DNA of 64,000 bases, taken from Desulfoluna butyratoxydans (GTDB lineage: Bacteria > Desulfobacterota > Desulfobacteria > Desulfobacterales > Desulfolunaceae). A model generated the notes under the pieces. The model saw nothing but the letters and a program-made list of their open reading frames with translations, was not told the DNA's origin and searched no databases. The number at the start of each line of letters is the position of its first letter. Position 1 is the stretch's first letter. Both the position numbers and the translations under genes were made by a program. The DNA is taken from contig NZ_CAADHO010000016.1 in NCBI RefSeq assembly GCF_900699765.1, positions 1 through 64,000 on the forward strand, written 5' to 3'. Shown here in pieces: positions 33,766 to 42,177 of the stretch.

Positions 33766-34501
33766 AGCGCGGGGCAGGGCCGCCGGAGGCTTTTTCCGTT
33801 GAATAGTTTCCTTTTTTTTATTTTTGGTATTGAACGATGTTTTGTGTGTGATAAGTGTATCTCGATGAACGGGTTTCCGGTTGAATGTTTGATGGCGGGC
33901 CCGTGATCTGATACACTTTTCATGACCGTTGGTGTTGCCTCAAGGTAAAAAGCCGTGCCATCCCGGCGGCTTGTGGCTGATGCCAGCGGTCCATGTGCGG
34001 GCATTGTGTTGTGAGTCCCTTGCTGGCGGTGCGAAAGGCCTGCACAGTGCTGTTTTTGCCAGGCACCGACCCTTCCCCTTAAGGGAAAATCCGTTTGACG
34101 GGTTTTTCTCCTCTTCCGTGATGAGCCGGTCTTGATGTGGCAACATGATGAAAACACACCTGAAAAACAGCGGGATGGAAAAAGGCGGTTCTTCCCTTTA
34201 CTCCAGGAAGTATACCGATCGTATAAAAAAAGGGAGAAGGTGTTGCAATGCCAAATGAACAGTAGTATATATCGAAATTTGTTAAAGTAAATTTTGTTTT
34301 GTGTCGTTCAGATCAGGCTACCTCAAGGAGTCTCAAAGGTTGCGCCACCTTTGGGATGCACATCGGTGAAAACGGCCCCTCCGGGAAGGCGGTCATATCC
34401 TGTGAAGTAAAACGATGTTTCTGATGCGGCATTCCATTGCTTAAAAAAATACGAGTACCCGGCCCAACGGGCGGTACCGAGAAGTTTGGAGGGTATATAA
34501 A
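33766..34501. other. 736-bp intergenic region without a gene
   Basis: Begins with a GCCGCCGGAGGC-TTTTT remnant of the recurring intergenic element (33780-33797), which may terminate the kinase transcript. Near 34335-34355 a hairpin AAAGGT/ACCTTT precedes the TetR gene. AT-rich patches at 34250-34300 could hold its promoter. Frames at 33929-34157 lack coding character. Confidence 0.45.
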
Positions 34502-35110
34502 ATGACAGACAAGTCCACGTTCATGCGTCTCAGAGAGAACGAACGAGAAGTGCGAAAGGGGCTGATCATTTCAGCCGCCATGAAGCTGTTCGAAACCAAG
34601 AATTTCCACGAGATCGGCATGAGGGACATTGCCAGCGAAGCCGGTGTTTCCGCGGCATCCATTTATCGCTATTTCCCCAGCCGCGACGACCTGTTTGTGG
34701 AGGCCCTGATCCGGGACATCAACAAGATCGAGCAGCTCCTGGAGACCCGCCTCAAGGCAGGCGGAACCATTGAGTCCCTTGCCGTGGCCGTTGTGGATTA
34801 CATGATCGACAACGAAGCGACCTTTCAGATGATGTGCCATTTCCTCATGCGCGGAGAGGAAAACCCCCGTGCCCTGAAGAAGTTCAACGCGGTACTCCTC
34901 TACTTTACCAAGATGTTCGACGAGGTGGTCAAAAAGTCCGACGGCGAGACCCCCCTGCGTTTCCACAGCCAGGCCTTCTTCGCCTCCCTTGCAGGCATCG
35001 TCATGACCTTTCGCAACTACCCGGGCAGGAACGAGTCCGAGCGTCGCGAGTACATGCACAAGCTGGCTCTCCTCATCATGCGCGAAGGGGCTTCCCTGGA
35101 ATCCATCTGA
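34502..35110 (+). CDS. TetR-family transcriptional regulator
   Basis: 202 residues; HTH at about 22-65 with IISAAMKLFETKNFHEIGMRDIASEAGVSAASIYRYFPSRDDL, a textbook TetR N terminus. The C-terminal part is helical and would bind a ligand, possibly acyl-CoA or aldehyde given the neighbours. A terminator separates it from the redox operon starting at 35444, which it is the best-placed candidate to control; that link is inference. Confidence 0.88.
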   Translation: MTDKSTFMRLRENEREVRKGLIISAAMKLFETKNFHEIGMRDIASEAGVSAASIYRYFPSRDDLFVEALIRDINKIEQLLETRLKAGGTIESLAVAVVDYMIDNEATFQMMCHFLMRGEENPRALKKFNAVLLYFTKMFDEVVKKSDGETPLRFHSQAFFASLAGIVMTFRNYPGRNESERREYMHKLALLIMREGASLESI

Positions 35111-35188
35111 TGCTCTGTCTCAGTTGGAGAGTCATGCCGAGGCCCTGGCCTCGGCAGGTGAGTCACCACGTGCTTATTGTATGAAGCA

Positions 35189-35233
35189 AAGCCGGCCATG
35201 CCGCCCGAATAAGGGCGGATGGTCGGCTTTTTT
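35189..35233 (+). terminator. Rho-independent terminator after tetR
   Basis: AAGCCGGCCATGCCGCCC pairs with GGGCGGATGGTCGGCTT around a GAATAA loop and is followed by TTTTTT. Confidence 0.85.
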
Positions 35234-35354
35234 GTTTTTGGGGCATGCCGGGCTTCCTTGACAGTACTCGTTGCTTTGCTATATGTTCATGGAGTCGGCC
35301 AGCTGGCCGAGAGGTATGGAGAGGGCCGGAGAGTAAATTTTTTTAGCTAAAAAG

Positions 35355-35365
35355 CGAACAATGTT
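35355..35365 (+). promoter_or_regulatory. Possible operator ahead of the redox operon
   Basis: An 11-bp odd palindrome GAACAATGTTC lies about 80 bp upstream of the first operon gene. It is short enough to occur by chance; suggested only because a TetR gene lies just upstream. Confidence 0.25.
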
Positions 35366-35443
35366 CTCGGCTCGGTAAGTTCGTCAGGTAGTGCGGCAGG
35401 GTGTAAGCCGGTTCAGGCAGACCACAGAATTCAAGGAGCAGGT

Positions 35444-35971
35444 ATGGGACAATTCAGAGAGGTTAGGGCGGGGCGCAGGGTGTTTCAGAGACTCTATATC
35501 ACGCTGATGCTCTGGTTCGTAGGCCGAGCCATTGTGGCGGCCTCCAAGGTGGATGAGGACGTGAAACGGGAGTTCGAGGCGTTGCCGGATGGGCTGACGT
35601 TTTCCCTGGGGGTGTTGCCCGACGGCCCCCGCATGGTGGTGCGCAAGGAGGCAGGGGGGAAGGTGCGCTACCTCGGGCAGGGCAAGGGCGAGTCCATTGA
35701 TCTGGACATGACCATCAAGCACATGCAGGCCTTTTTCATGATCTTTTCGTTTCAGGAGAGCACCCCCACGGCCAATGCCAGGGCGCGGCTTTACGTGGAC
35801 GGCGGGGTGCCCGAGGCCTGCGCCGTGGTCAGGGTTCTGGATATCGTTCAGGTCTACCTGCTGCCGAAGTTCATCGCAAAGCTGGCCGTCAAACGCTACC
35901 CCGCCTGGCCCTGGTCCCGACATCTTCTGGGGCGGAGCAAGGTCTATCTGAGAACCGTGACCGGGTTATAA
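35444..35971 (+). CDS. Putative SCP2-like lipid-binding protein
   Basis: 175 residues; AGGAG is well placed upstream. The central part (FEALPDGLTFSLGVLPDGPRMVVRKE...DLDMTIKHMQAFFMIFSFQES) has the strand order of SCP2 sterol-carrier folds, which bind lipids or fatty acyl-CoA, but the match is remote. The end is basic with a hydrophobic helix (VLDIVQVYLLPKFIAKLAV). First gene of an apparent five-gene operon with two Fe-ADH-type proteins, AOR and ferredoxin. Could present a hydrophobic substrate. Confidence 0.45.
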   Translation: MGQFREVRAGRRVFQRLYITLMLWFVGRAIVAASKVDEDVKREFEALPDGLTFSLGVLPDGPRMVVRKEAGGKVRYLGQGKGESIDLDMTIKHMQAFFMIFSFQESTPTANARARLYVDGGVPEACAVVRVLDIVQVYLLPKFIAKLAVKRYPAWPWSRHLLGRSKVYLRTVTGL

Positions 35972-35994
35972 ACCTGGAGGGAGGAAGGCACGTT

Positions 35995-37239
35995 ATGGAT
36001 ACGGGTGTGAGGGATTTTATATTTCCGTCGAAGATCGGGGCCGGATCACGGGCCCTGGAACACCTGCCCTTTGACCTGGGCGGGTTCGGGGCACAACGCC
36101 CCATGGTGGTGTGTGCCGAGGCCTTGGACAGCAAAGGCGGGCTCAAGCCCCTGGAATCTGCGTTCAAAGGGTCAGGGCTTACCTACGGGGTGTATGCCGT
36201 GGAGGATATGCCCACCCTTGAGACCGTCCGGGAGGTCTGGGGGCATTACAACGAAGGAGGCTTTGATGCCGTCATTGCCGTGGGGGGCGGCGCGGTGACG
36301 GATGTGGGCAAGTGCCTTGCCGTGGCCGCCCAGGGAGGGCCCGAGGCCCTGAGAGAGCTCCTGGCAGGTGGGGGAACGGCTTCGGCGACAGCTCCCTTTG
36401 CCTGGGTTCCCACCCTGGAGTTGACAGGCCGGGAAGCCGCTCCGGAAGCCGCCCTGGGGAATCAGGTGATCCGGGGAACGTCTTTGTGCCCCAATCTCAT
36501 CGCCGTGGACCCGCGGATGCTTCAAGGGCAGGCCGGTGCCGGACTGGTCGAGGCAGGCCTGGGTGCCCTGGCCGCGGCCCTTTGCCTCTATGAACCGGTG
36601 GAGGCGAATCCCCTGGCCTTGCCCTATGCACGCCTTACTGCCCGGCAGGTGGTGGCAGGGCTGATGCCCCTTCTGACCCGTGCGGAAGCGCCCCGGGGAC
36701 GCCTTTCCCGCTTGTTCGGCACCGGTGGGCCCCGTGAGGAGGAGGTGGCCTTTGTGACGGCCATGGCGGTTTCCGGCGGGTTGCTTCCCGAAGCACGGAA
36801 AAGCCTGACCTTTGTATTGGCGGATGTGCTCTCTCCTGCGGCCGGGGTCTCCCGTGAGGTGCTTGCCGCCGTGTTGCTGCCCACGGTTCTGGAGTACATT
36901 AGCCGGGTAAGGGGCCAGGATCTCTCCGGCCTGCTGTCCGCCCTGGCGGATCTGGACCTGCTGTGCGCCACACCCGTGAACCAGAGGGCCGAGGCCGCCC
37001 TTGCCATGGTGCGGGAGACCATCAACCGTCTCTGGATTTTTTCCGAAGCCCGGCTTCCGCGGAGCCTTGCCGAAGCAGGCCTGGAGAAGGAGACCCTGCA
37101 GGGGCTGTGCGAGCAGGCCGCGGCCATGGCCGAGGGGTGGCAGCGCCAGGAGGTGGAGAGCCTTCTCCTTTCCGCCTGGGACGGGACCCGTCCCGACCCG
37201 AACAACCAGCCCATCCGAGCCACACAGGAGGTGTCCTAA
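35995..37239 (+). CDS. Degenerate iron-containing alcohol dehydrogenase-like protein
   Basis: 414 residues with the Fe-ADH fold. It keeps the nucleotide-binding motif AVGGGAVTDVGK, but where the intact neighbour has DAMTHAVEAY it has EAGLGALAAALCLY, and where the neighbour has VHTLGHSVGGVCHVAHG it has LTFVLADVLSPAAGVSR. The Asp and three His that hold the metal are therefore lost. It probably cannot reduce aldehydes and may be a structural or regulatory partner. Stop and next start overlap (TAATG). GGAGGGAGG precedes it. Confidence 0.8.
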   Translation: MDTGVRDFIFPSKIGAGSRALEHLPFDLGGFGAQRPMVVCAEALDSKGGLKPLESAFKGSGLTYGVYAVEDMPTLETVREVWGHYNEGGFDAVIAVGGGAVTDVGKCLAVAAQGGPEALRELLAGGGTASATAPFAWVPTLELTGREAAPEAALGNQVIRGTSLCPNLIAVDPRMLQGQAGAGLVEAGLGALAAALCLYEPVEANPLALPYARLTARQVVAGLMPLLTRAEAPRGRLSRLFGTGGPREEEVAFVTAMAVSGGLLPEARKSLTFVLADVLSPAAGVSREVLAAVLLPTVLEYISRVRGQDLSGLLSALADLDLLCATPVNQRAEAALAMVRETINRLWIFSEARLPRSLAEAGLEKETLQGLCEQAAAMAEGWQRQEVESLLLSAWDGTRPDPNNQPIRATQEVS

Positions 37240-38486
37240 TGTACAACTCAGGATATTATGAGTTTTTTTGCGGCGTAAAGACCGTGGCAGGCCATGAGGC
37301 GCTGGAGCGCATCCCCGCCCTGCTTGAGGGCCTGGGGGCTTCAAAGCCCATGATCGTCACGGACAAGGGCGTGGCGGCCGCAGGCCTTGTCTCCATCGTG
37401 GAAGAGGCCCTGGCCTCGGGCATGCCCGCCGTTGCCGTGGAGGACGATGTCCCCGTGGACTCCGACGTGGGCACCGTGCACCGCATCGCCTCAGTGTACC
37501 GTGACGCCGGGTGCGACGCCCTTATCGCCGTGGGCGGGGGGTCGGTGATGGACACGGCCAAGGGGGTTAACATCATGGTCTCCGAAGAGGCGGAGAGCCT
37601 CCTCGATTTTTCCGGGGCCGGAGTACTCAAGCGTCCCCTGAAGCCCCTGGTGGCCGTACCCACCACCGCAGGGACAGGCTCCGAGGTGACCCTGGTGGCG
37701 GTAATCAACGATCCGTCGGTGAACCGGAAGCTTTTGTTCTCCTCCCATTTTCTCCTGCCGGATATCGCGGTCCTGGACCCTCGCATGACGCTGACCCTGC
37801 CGCCCCACCTGACGGCGGCAACGGCCATGGACGCCATGACCCATGCCGTGGAGGCCTATACCTGCCTGTCAAAGAACCCCATCAGCGATGCCTTTGCCGT
37901 GGAAGCCATCTCCCTGATTTCCAGGAATCTCATGGCCGTGGTGAAACGTCCCGAGGACCAGGAGGGGCGCCTGGCCCTTGCCACGGCAGCCAACCTGGCC
38001 GGTATTGCCTTTTCCAACTCCATGGTGGGCATGGTGCATACCCTGGGCCACTCCGTGGGGGGCGTCTGCCATGTGGCCCACGGGACCTGCATGTCCATCC
38101 TGCTTCCCTACGGTCTGGAGTACAACATGCACAGGAACGGTCACTGGACAGGCGAACTCCTCTACCCCATCGCAGGGGAGGCTGTTTACGCGGCCACCGC
38201 CCCTGACAAGCGGGCGGAAAAGACCGTGGCGTGCATCCGTGAGTTTAACCAGGCTCTGTACGAGGCAACCGACGGTCGCCACAGCCGCTTCTTCAAAGAG
38301 GTGACGGACCAGAACGGCAACCCGGCGGTAACCCGGGAGCACCTGCCCGCCATCGCCCGGACAGCCCTGGGTGACGGCTCCATCTTTTACAACCCAGAGG
38401 AGGTGGACTACGACGACGCCCTCATGGTGATGGAAGCGTCCTGGGCCGGAGACCCCCTGGACCGAAGCCGTGTGAAGACGGCTTAG
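37239..38486 (+). CDS. Iron-containing alcohol dehydrogenase
   Basis: 415 residues from MYNSGYYEFF; its ATG overlaps the previous stop by one base, so translation is coupled. NAD(P) motif AVGGGSVMDTAKG, then PTTAGTGSEVT, metal ligands in AMDAMTHAVEAY (Asp, His) and MVHTLGHSVGGVCHVAHG (two His). It reversibly oxidises an alcohol to an aldehyde in the cytoplasm; the adjacent AOR could take the aldehyde. About 30 residues longer than many Fe-ADHs because of a C-terminal segment (FFKEVTDQNGNPAVTREHL). Confidence 0.9.
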   Translation: MYNSGYYEFFCGVKTVAGHEALERIPALLEGLGASKPMIVTDKGVAAAGLVSIVEEALASGMPAVAVEDDVPVDSDVGTVHRIASVYRDAGCDALIAVGGGSVMDTAKGVNIMVSEEAESLLDFSGAGVLKRPLKPLVAVPTTAGTGSEVTLVAVINDPSVNRKLLFSSHFLLPDIAVLDPRMTLTLPPHLTAATAMDAMTHAVEAYTCLSKNPISDAFAVEAISLISRNLMAVVKRPEDQEGRLALATAANLAGIAFSNSMVGMVHTLGHSVGGVCHVAHGTCMSILLPYGLEYNMHRNGHWTGELLYPIAGEAVYAATAPDKRAEKTVACIREFNQALYEATDGRHSRFFKEVTDQNGNPAVTREHLPAIARTALGDGSIFYNPEEVDYDDALMVMEASWAGDPLDRSRVKTA

Positions 38487-38540
38487 GGCAGATTCCTGTC
38501 GGAAAAATGCCATCTATGCTTAACGTGCATGGAAAAGCTT

Positions 38541-38696
38541 GCCTCCGGCGGGTCGCTTTTTTGAAAAAAAGCTCCGCAAAAAATGTTCCTGATGAGAACG
38601 TGTCTGAACTGTTTTTGCGGAGCCTCGAAATGATGGTTTAAGACCTGTTTGTCAAACTTTTCAAAAGTTTGGCCCCCGGCAGGGCCGCCGGGGGCT
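38541..38696. repeat. Intergenic element with GCCTCCGGCGG-type ends
   Basis: Starts GCCTCCGGCGGG, contains an inner GCTCCGCAAAAA/TTTTTGCGGAGC inverted repeat and AGACCTGTTTGTCAAACT, and ends GGCCCCCGGCAGGGCCGCCGGGGGC. Shares the 18-mer and the ends with the element at 60371. Sits inside the redox operon between Fe-ADH and AOR. Confidence 0.6.
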
Positions 38697-38703
38697 GTTT
38701 TTC
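38671..38703 (+). terminator. Terminator-like hairpin inside the operon
   Basis: GCCCCCGGC-AGG-GCCGCCGGGGGC then TGTTTTT. If active it would attenuate transcription between the Fe-ADH and AOR genes. Confidence 0.5.
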
Positions 38704-38725
38704 GTAGCCTTTTTAGGGAGACATC

Positions 38726-40681
38726 ATGGGTAAAGGATACATGGGCAAGGTCCTCATCGTGGACCTTGGGGAGAGGAGCGTCCGGGAAGAAGAGATCCCG
38801 GACCGGGTTTACCGGCAGTACCTCTCGGGCATGGGCCTGGGAGCCTACATGCTTTATAAGCACATTCCGGCAGGGGCCGATCCCCTGGGACCGGACAACA
38901 TGATCGGCTTTGTCTCCGGGCTCCTCACCGGCACGGGGAGCCTGTTTACCGGCCGCTGGACCCTGGTGGGCAAATCGCCCCTCACCGGGGCCTGGGGGGA
39001 CGCCAACTGCGGCGGCACCTTTTCCCCTGCCATCAAGCGCTGCGGCTACGACGGGATTTTTGTGCGCGGCATCAGCGAGACCCCGGTTTACCTCTACATC
39101 GACGACCACGGGGCTGAGCTGCGTGACGCCTCCGAGGTGTGGGGCAAGGACACCGTGGAGACGGAGACCCATTTCCGGCAGGGGAGAAAGGGCCGCAGGA
39201 TCGGTGTGGCCTGCATCGGCCCGGCAGGGGAGAGCGTCTCCCTGATCTCCGGGGTGGCAACGGATTACGGGCGCATGGCGGCCCGGTCGGGCCTGGGGGC
39301 GGTGATGGGGGCCAAGCGCCTCAAGGCCCTTGTGCTGGCCGGGAACAAACGCATTGCCCCCCACAACCGCAAGGAGATGAAGCGTTTAAGCGCCATCTGC
39401 AACAAGTGGGTTCAGTTTCAGCCTCCTTTTATGTCCGCCCCCATGATGGCGGGGACCGGGGCCCTTATGCGGTGGCTTCCCAGTGTTATGGCCCAGGACG
39501 GGATCCTGTACAAGATCATGCTCAAGAAATGGGGCACCGTGGCCATGAACCAGATGTCCGTGGAGATGGGGGACTCCCCCATCAAGAACTGGAAGGGGTC
39601 GAGCAAGGACTGGGGTATGTTCAAGAGCCGCAGCTCCAGCCCTTCGGCCTTTACCAAGTGCGAACAGGTAAAGTACCACTGCTACTCCTGCCCCCTGGGA
39701 TGCGGAGGCATCTGCAGCACCGACGGCAAGTACAAAGAGACCCACAAGCCGGAATACGAGACCGTGCTCTCGTTGGGGGGGCTGCTCCTCAACAAGGACA
39801 TGGACTCCATCTTTTACCTCAACGAGCTGCTCAACCGTGCGGGCATGGACTCCATCAGCGCGGGGCACGCCGTGGCCTTTGCCATTGAGTGTTATGAGGA
39901 AGGGGTCTTCACCAAAAAAGACACCGGGGGCCTGGCCCTCAGCTGGGGGGACAGCGAGACCATCGTGACCCTCATCGAAAAAATGGTGGCCCGTGAAGGC
40001 ATCGGCCACATCCTGGCAGACGGGGTCAAGCAGGCGGCCCACCGCATCGGCGAGGGCTCCGAGGCCTTTGCCGTCCACGCAGGGGGGCAGGAACCGGCCA
40101 TGCACGACTCCCGGAACGACCCCGGTTTTGCCCTGCACTACAGCGTGGAGCCCTCACCGGGCAAGCACACCGTGGGCTCGGGGCTCTACTATGAGATGTT
40201 CAAGCTCTGGCAGGTGGTGGACGGCCTGCCCAAGGTCACCCCTCTGTACATGAAGGGAAGCAAGTACAAAGCCGATGAGGAGAAGGCCGTCATCGGGGCG
40301 GCCAACAGCCGGTTCATGAACGTGGTCAACGGCTCAGGGGCCTGCCTGTTCGGCACCTTTCTGGGGGCCCGCCGCGTGCGGCTTTTCGACTGGCTCAACG
40401 CGGCCACGGGCTGGACCCTGACCCCCAACGAGTACATGGAGGTGGGGGCCAACGTGCAGACCCTGCGCCAGGCCTTTAATGTGCGCCACGGCATCGAACC
40501 GAAGAGTTTCAAGATTTCGGACCGGGCCCTGGGGCGGCCGGTGCAGTCGCAAGGAGCCAACAAGGGACGCACCGTGGCCATTGAGGAGATGATGCGGGAC
40601 TACTGGACACAGTTCGGATGGGACCCCGAAACCGGAAAACCCCTGGATGAGACCATCCGGGAACTCGAAGCGGCGATGTAA
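38726..40681 (+). CDS. Aldehyde:ferredoxin oxidoreductase (tungsten/molybdopterin)
   Basis: 651 residues. AOR converts aldehydes and acids with ferredoxin using a bis-pterin W cofactor and one [4Fe-4S] cluster. Cluster ligands: C319-x2-C322-x3-C326 in YHCYSCPLGCGG and C540 in NGSGACLFG. The N-terminal pterin domain begins MGKGYMGKVLIVDLGE, with GDANCGGTFSPAIKRCGYDGIFVRG typical of the family. GGGAG lies 5 bp before ATG. Adjacent ferredoxin and Fe-ADH genes define an alcohol/aldehyde/acid redox unit. Confidence 0.92.
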   Translation: MGKGYMGKVLIVDLGERSVREEEIPDRVYRQYLSGMGLGAYMLYKHIPAGADPLGPDNMIGFVSGLLTGTGSLFTGRWTLVGKSPLTGAWGDANCGGTFSPAIKRCGYDGIFVRGISETPVYLYIDDHGAELRDASEVWGKDTVETETHFRQGRKGRRIGVACIGPAGESVSLISGVATDYGRMAARSGLGAVMGAKRLKALVLAGNKRIAPHNRKEMKRLSAICNKWVQFQPPFMSAPMMAGTGALMRWLPSVMAQDGILYKIMLKKWGTVAMNQMSVEMGDSPIKNWKGSSKDWGMFKSRSSSPSAFTKCEQVKYHCYSCPLGCGGICSTDGKYKETHKPEYETVLSLGGLLLNKDMDSIFYLNELLNRAGMDSISAGHAVAFAIECYEEGVFTKKDTGGLALSWGDSETIVTLIEKMVAREGIGHILADGVKQAAHRIGEGSEAFAVHAGGQEPAMHDSRNDPGFALHYSVEPSPGKHTVGSGLYYEMFKLWQVVDGLPKVTPLYMKGSKYKADEEKAVIGAANSRFMNVVNGSGACLFGTFLGARRVRLFDWLNAATGWTLTPNEYMEVGANVQTLRQAFNVRHGIEPKSFKISDRALGRPVQSQGANKGRTVAIEEMMRDYWTQFGWDPETGKPLDETIRELEAAM

Positions 40682-40693
40682 GGGGGAGAAGAG

Positions 40694-41116
40694 ATGGCGT
40701 ATACCATTACCGACAACTGTACGGGGTGCGGCTCTTGCAGCCGAATCTGCCCCACCGGTGCCATTACCGGAGAAAAGAAAGAGACGCACGAGATCAAGGC
40801 GGATCTCTGCATTGACTGCGGCAGCTGCGGACGGGTCTGCCCCGCCGGAGCCGTGGCCGATCCCTTCGGGATACCGGCCCTTCGTGTAAAAAAGAGCCAG
40901 TGGCTCGCCCCGGTCTTTGACCGGAAGCGCTGCATGGCCTGCGTGATCTGTCTGGATGCCTGTCCCACGGGCTGCCTTGCACTGGGAGCGCCCCAGGGTA
41001 AGGACCCCAACGGCTATCCTGTCATGGAGGATCTCTCCGCCTGCCTGGGCTGCGGCCTTTGCGTGGAGGATTGTCCCGCCGACGCCGTGACCCTGGCCCA
41101 CCGTGACGTGGCCTGA
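40694..41116 (+). CDS. Four-motif 4Fe-4S ferredoxin
   Basis: 140 residues with four CxxCxxCxxxCP motifs: CTGCGSCSRICP, CIDCGSCGRVCP, CMACVICLDACP and CLGCGLCVEDCP, i.e. two bacterial-ferredoxin modules separated by about 20 residues. It can carry four clusters and is the likely electron partner of the AOR 12 bp upstream. GGGGGAG precedes the start. Last gene of the redox operon. Confidence 0.92.
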   Translation: MAYTITDNCTGCGSCSRICPTGAITGEKKETHEIKADLCIDCGSCGRVCPAGAVADPFGIPALRVKKSQWLAPVFDRKRCMACVICLDACPTGCLALGAPQGKDPNGYPVMEDLSACLGCGLCVEDCPADAVTLAHRDVA

Positions 41117-41131
41117 TAAACGGGCTGTCTA

Positions 41132-41216
41132 TCAATCACCTTGCGGAAACGCAGAGTGCCATGTCGATTTACCTTTTGTACCCCGGGTAAATCGGCATGG
41201 CGGTTGCTGATTGATC
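41132..41216. terminator. Long nested hairpin after the redox operon
   Basis: Core arms GCCATGTCGATTTACC (41158 on) and GGGTAAATCGGCATGGC (to 41202) are flanked by ATCAATCA and TGATTGAT. No T-run follows, so termination is only likely. Confidence 0.5.
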
Positions 41217-41303
41217 GGGCGTCAAGCACGCCCTGCCTGGCAGAGGGTAGATGAACCGGGGCTCACGTATTCCCTTGACAAAGGACCTTCTTTCCAGTTT
41301 TTT

Positions 41304-41380
41304 CCCTTAGCCCTTAGCCCTTAGCCCTTAGCCCTTAGCCCTTAGCCCTTAGCCCTTAGCCCTTAGCCCTTAGCCCTTAG
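41304..41380. repeat. Eleven perfect tandem copies of CCCTTAG
   Basis: Exactly 77 bp of a 7-bp unit with no interruption. Its right end encodes the last residues and the stop of the minus-strand gene at 41363. A related five-copy CCTTTAG array is at 59784. Confidence 0.95.
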
Positions 41381-41812
41381 CCCCGCTTCCACCCACCCCG
41401 CCTCTTCCCACACCTTGTGGTGGCGTTTCTCCATTATATAGGCAAGCCATACCTGCTCGTTGGTTGCGAAGAGTTCTTTGGGCTGTTGTGCGGCCTCCGG
41501 GCCATAAGGGGTGTCCAGCCAGGTGTAGAAGTGGAAGGTGACGTCCCGGAAGCTGCTCGCTGAGCCCTCCTGGGCAATCTCAATGAGCTGGCTGTATCGG
41601 GGCAGCCAGGTGTAGCGGGCAAGGGTGACGACTTTATCGGTCCGCGTGACGCCGAAGCCGTTCTTGATTTCAGGGGCGCCGTACTTTCCCGGTACCCAGA
41701 AAAGCACCTCCCCTTCCTCGGTGGCAAAGATGTCCCCGGTTTTGTGTTGCCAGGTTTCCTGAATCTCCCTGGCCCCTTTGCACATGTCGATATATCTGCT
41801 ACTCTTGTCCAT
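41363..41812 (-). CDS. Hypothetical protein, 149 aa, ending in a heptamer array
   Basis: Starts MDKSSRYIDMCKGA; the upstream ATG at 41875 adds an unlikely Arg/Pro-rich leader. Soluble, aromatic-rich (ATEEGEVLFWVPGKYGAPE; RYTWLPRYSQLIEIAQ; FHFYTWLDTPYGPEA), suggesting a small alpha/beta protein. No family recognised. The last residues LRAKG and the stop are encoded by the CTAAGGG array, so its C terminus depends on the repeat register. Confidence 0.7.
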   Translation of the reverse strand: MDKSSRYIDMCKGAREIQETWQHKTGDIFATEEGEVLFWVPGKYGAPEIKNGFGVTRTDKVVTLARYTWLPRYSQLIEIAQEGSASSFRDVTFHFYTWLDTPYGPEAAQQPKELFATNEQVWLAYIMEKRHHKVWEEAGWVEAGLRAKG

Positions 41813-42177
41813 TCCGGTCTGCCTTCTGCTGTCGGGTCCCCGCTGATGTCGCCGTGGGGGGCGGGTCCGAACCAAGTGCCCGTAAAGTCAGCGGGCTCGT
41901 GGCAGGCTGTGGGATGCGTATCGACACCGCGTCCCCCCTATAGAAGCGACAAAACCAAATGGTGAAAGCAAAAACAGTAGTACTCTTTTAAGAAAAACAA
42001 AAGGCATTTTTCAGGCATCTGGACACGGACCGGCCTGTCTTCCTTCATGCGGCAGTGGTTGACCACTGGGGAACTGCATGGGGAGACGGGATTTCTTTTT
42101 TTTAGGGCTTCCCACGTATCGGTCGTTTTTCTCAGGTGCCGGGGAGGCCGAAGGACAAAGAGAGACGCAAAAGACAT
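41813..42177. other. Divergent intergenic region
   Basis: Holds the promoters of the hypothetical gene and the ABC-F gene. An inverted repeat CAGTGGT-TG-ACCACTG lies near 42053-42068. AT-rich at 41950-42010. No gene seen. Confidence 0.45.

Noticed and set aside
36963..37238. Upstream extension of the second Fe-ADH
   Set aside because: It overlaps the end of the previous gene in another frame; the TAATG junction gives a coupled start and a normal Fe-ADH N terminus.
41304..41380. CRISPR array or telomere-like repeat
   Set aside because: Unit is 7 bp with no spacers, and it lies inside chromosome-like sequence at a gene end, so it is a simple tandem repeat.
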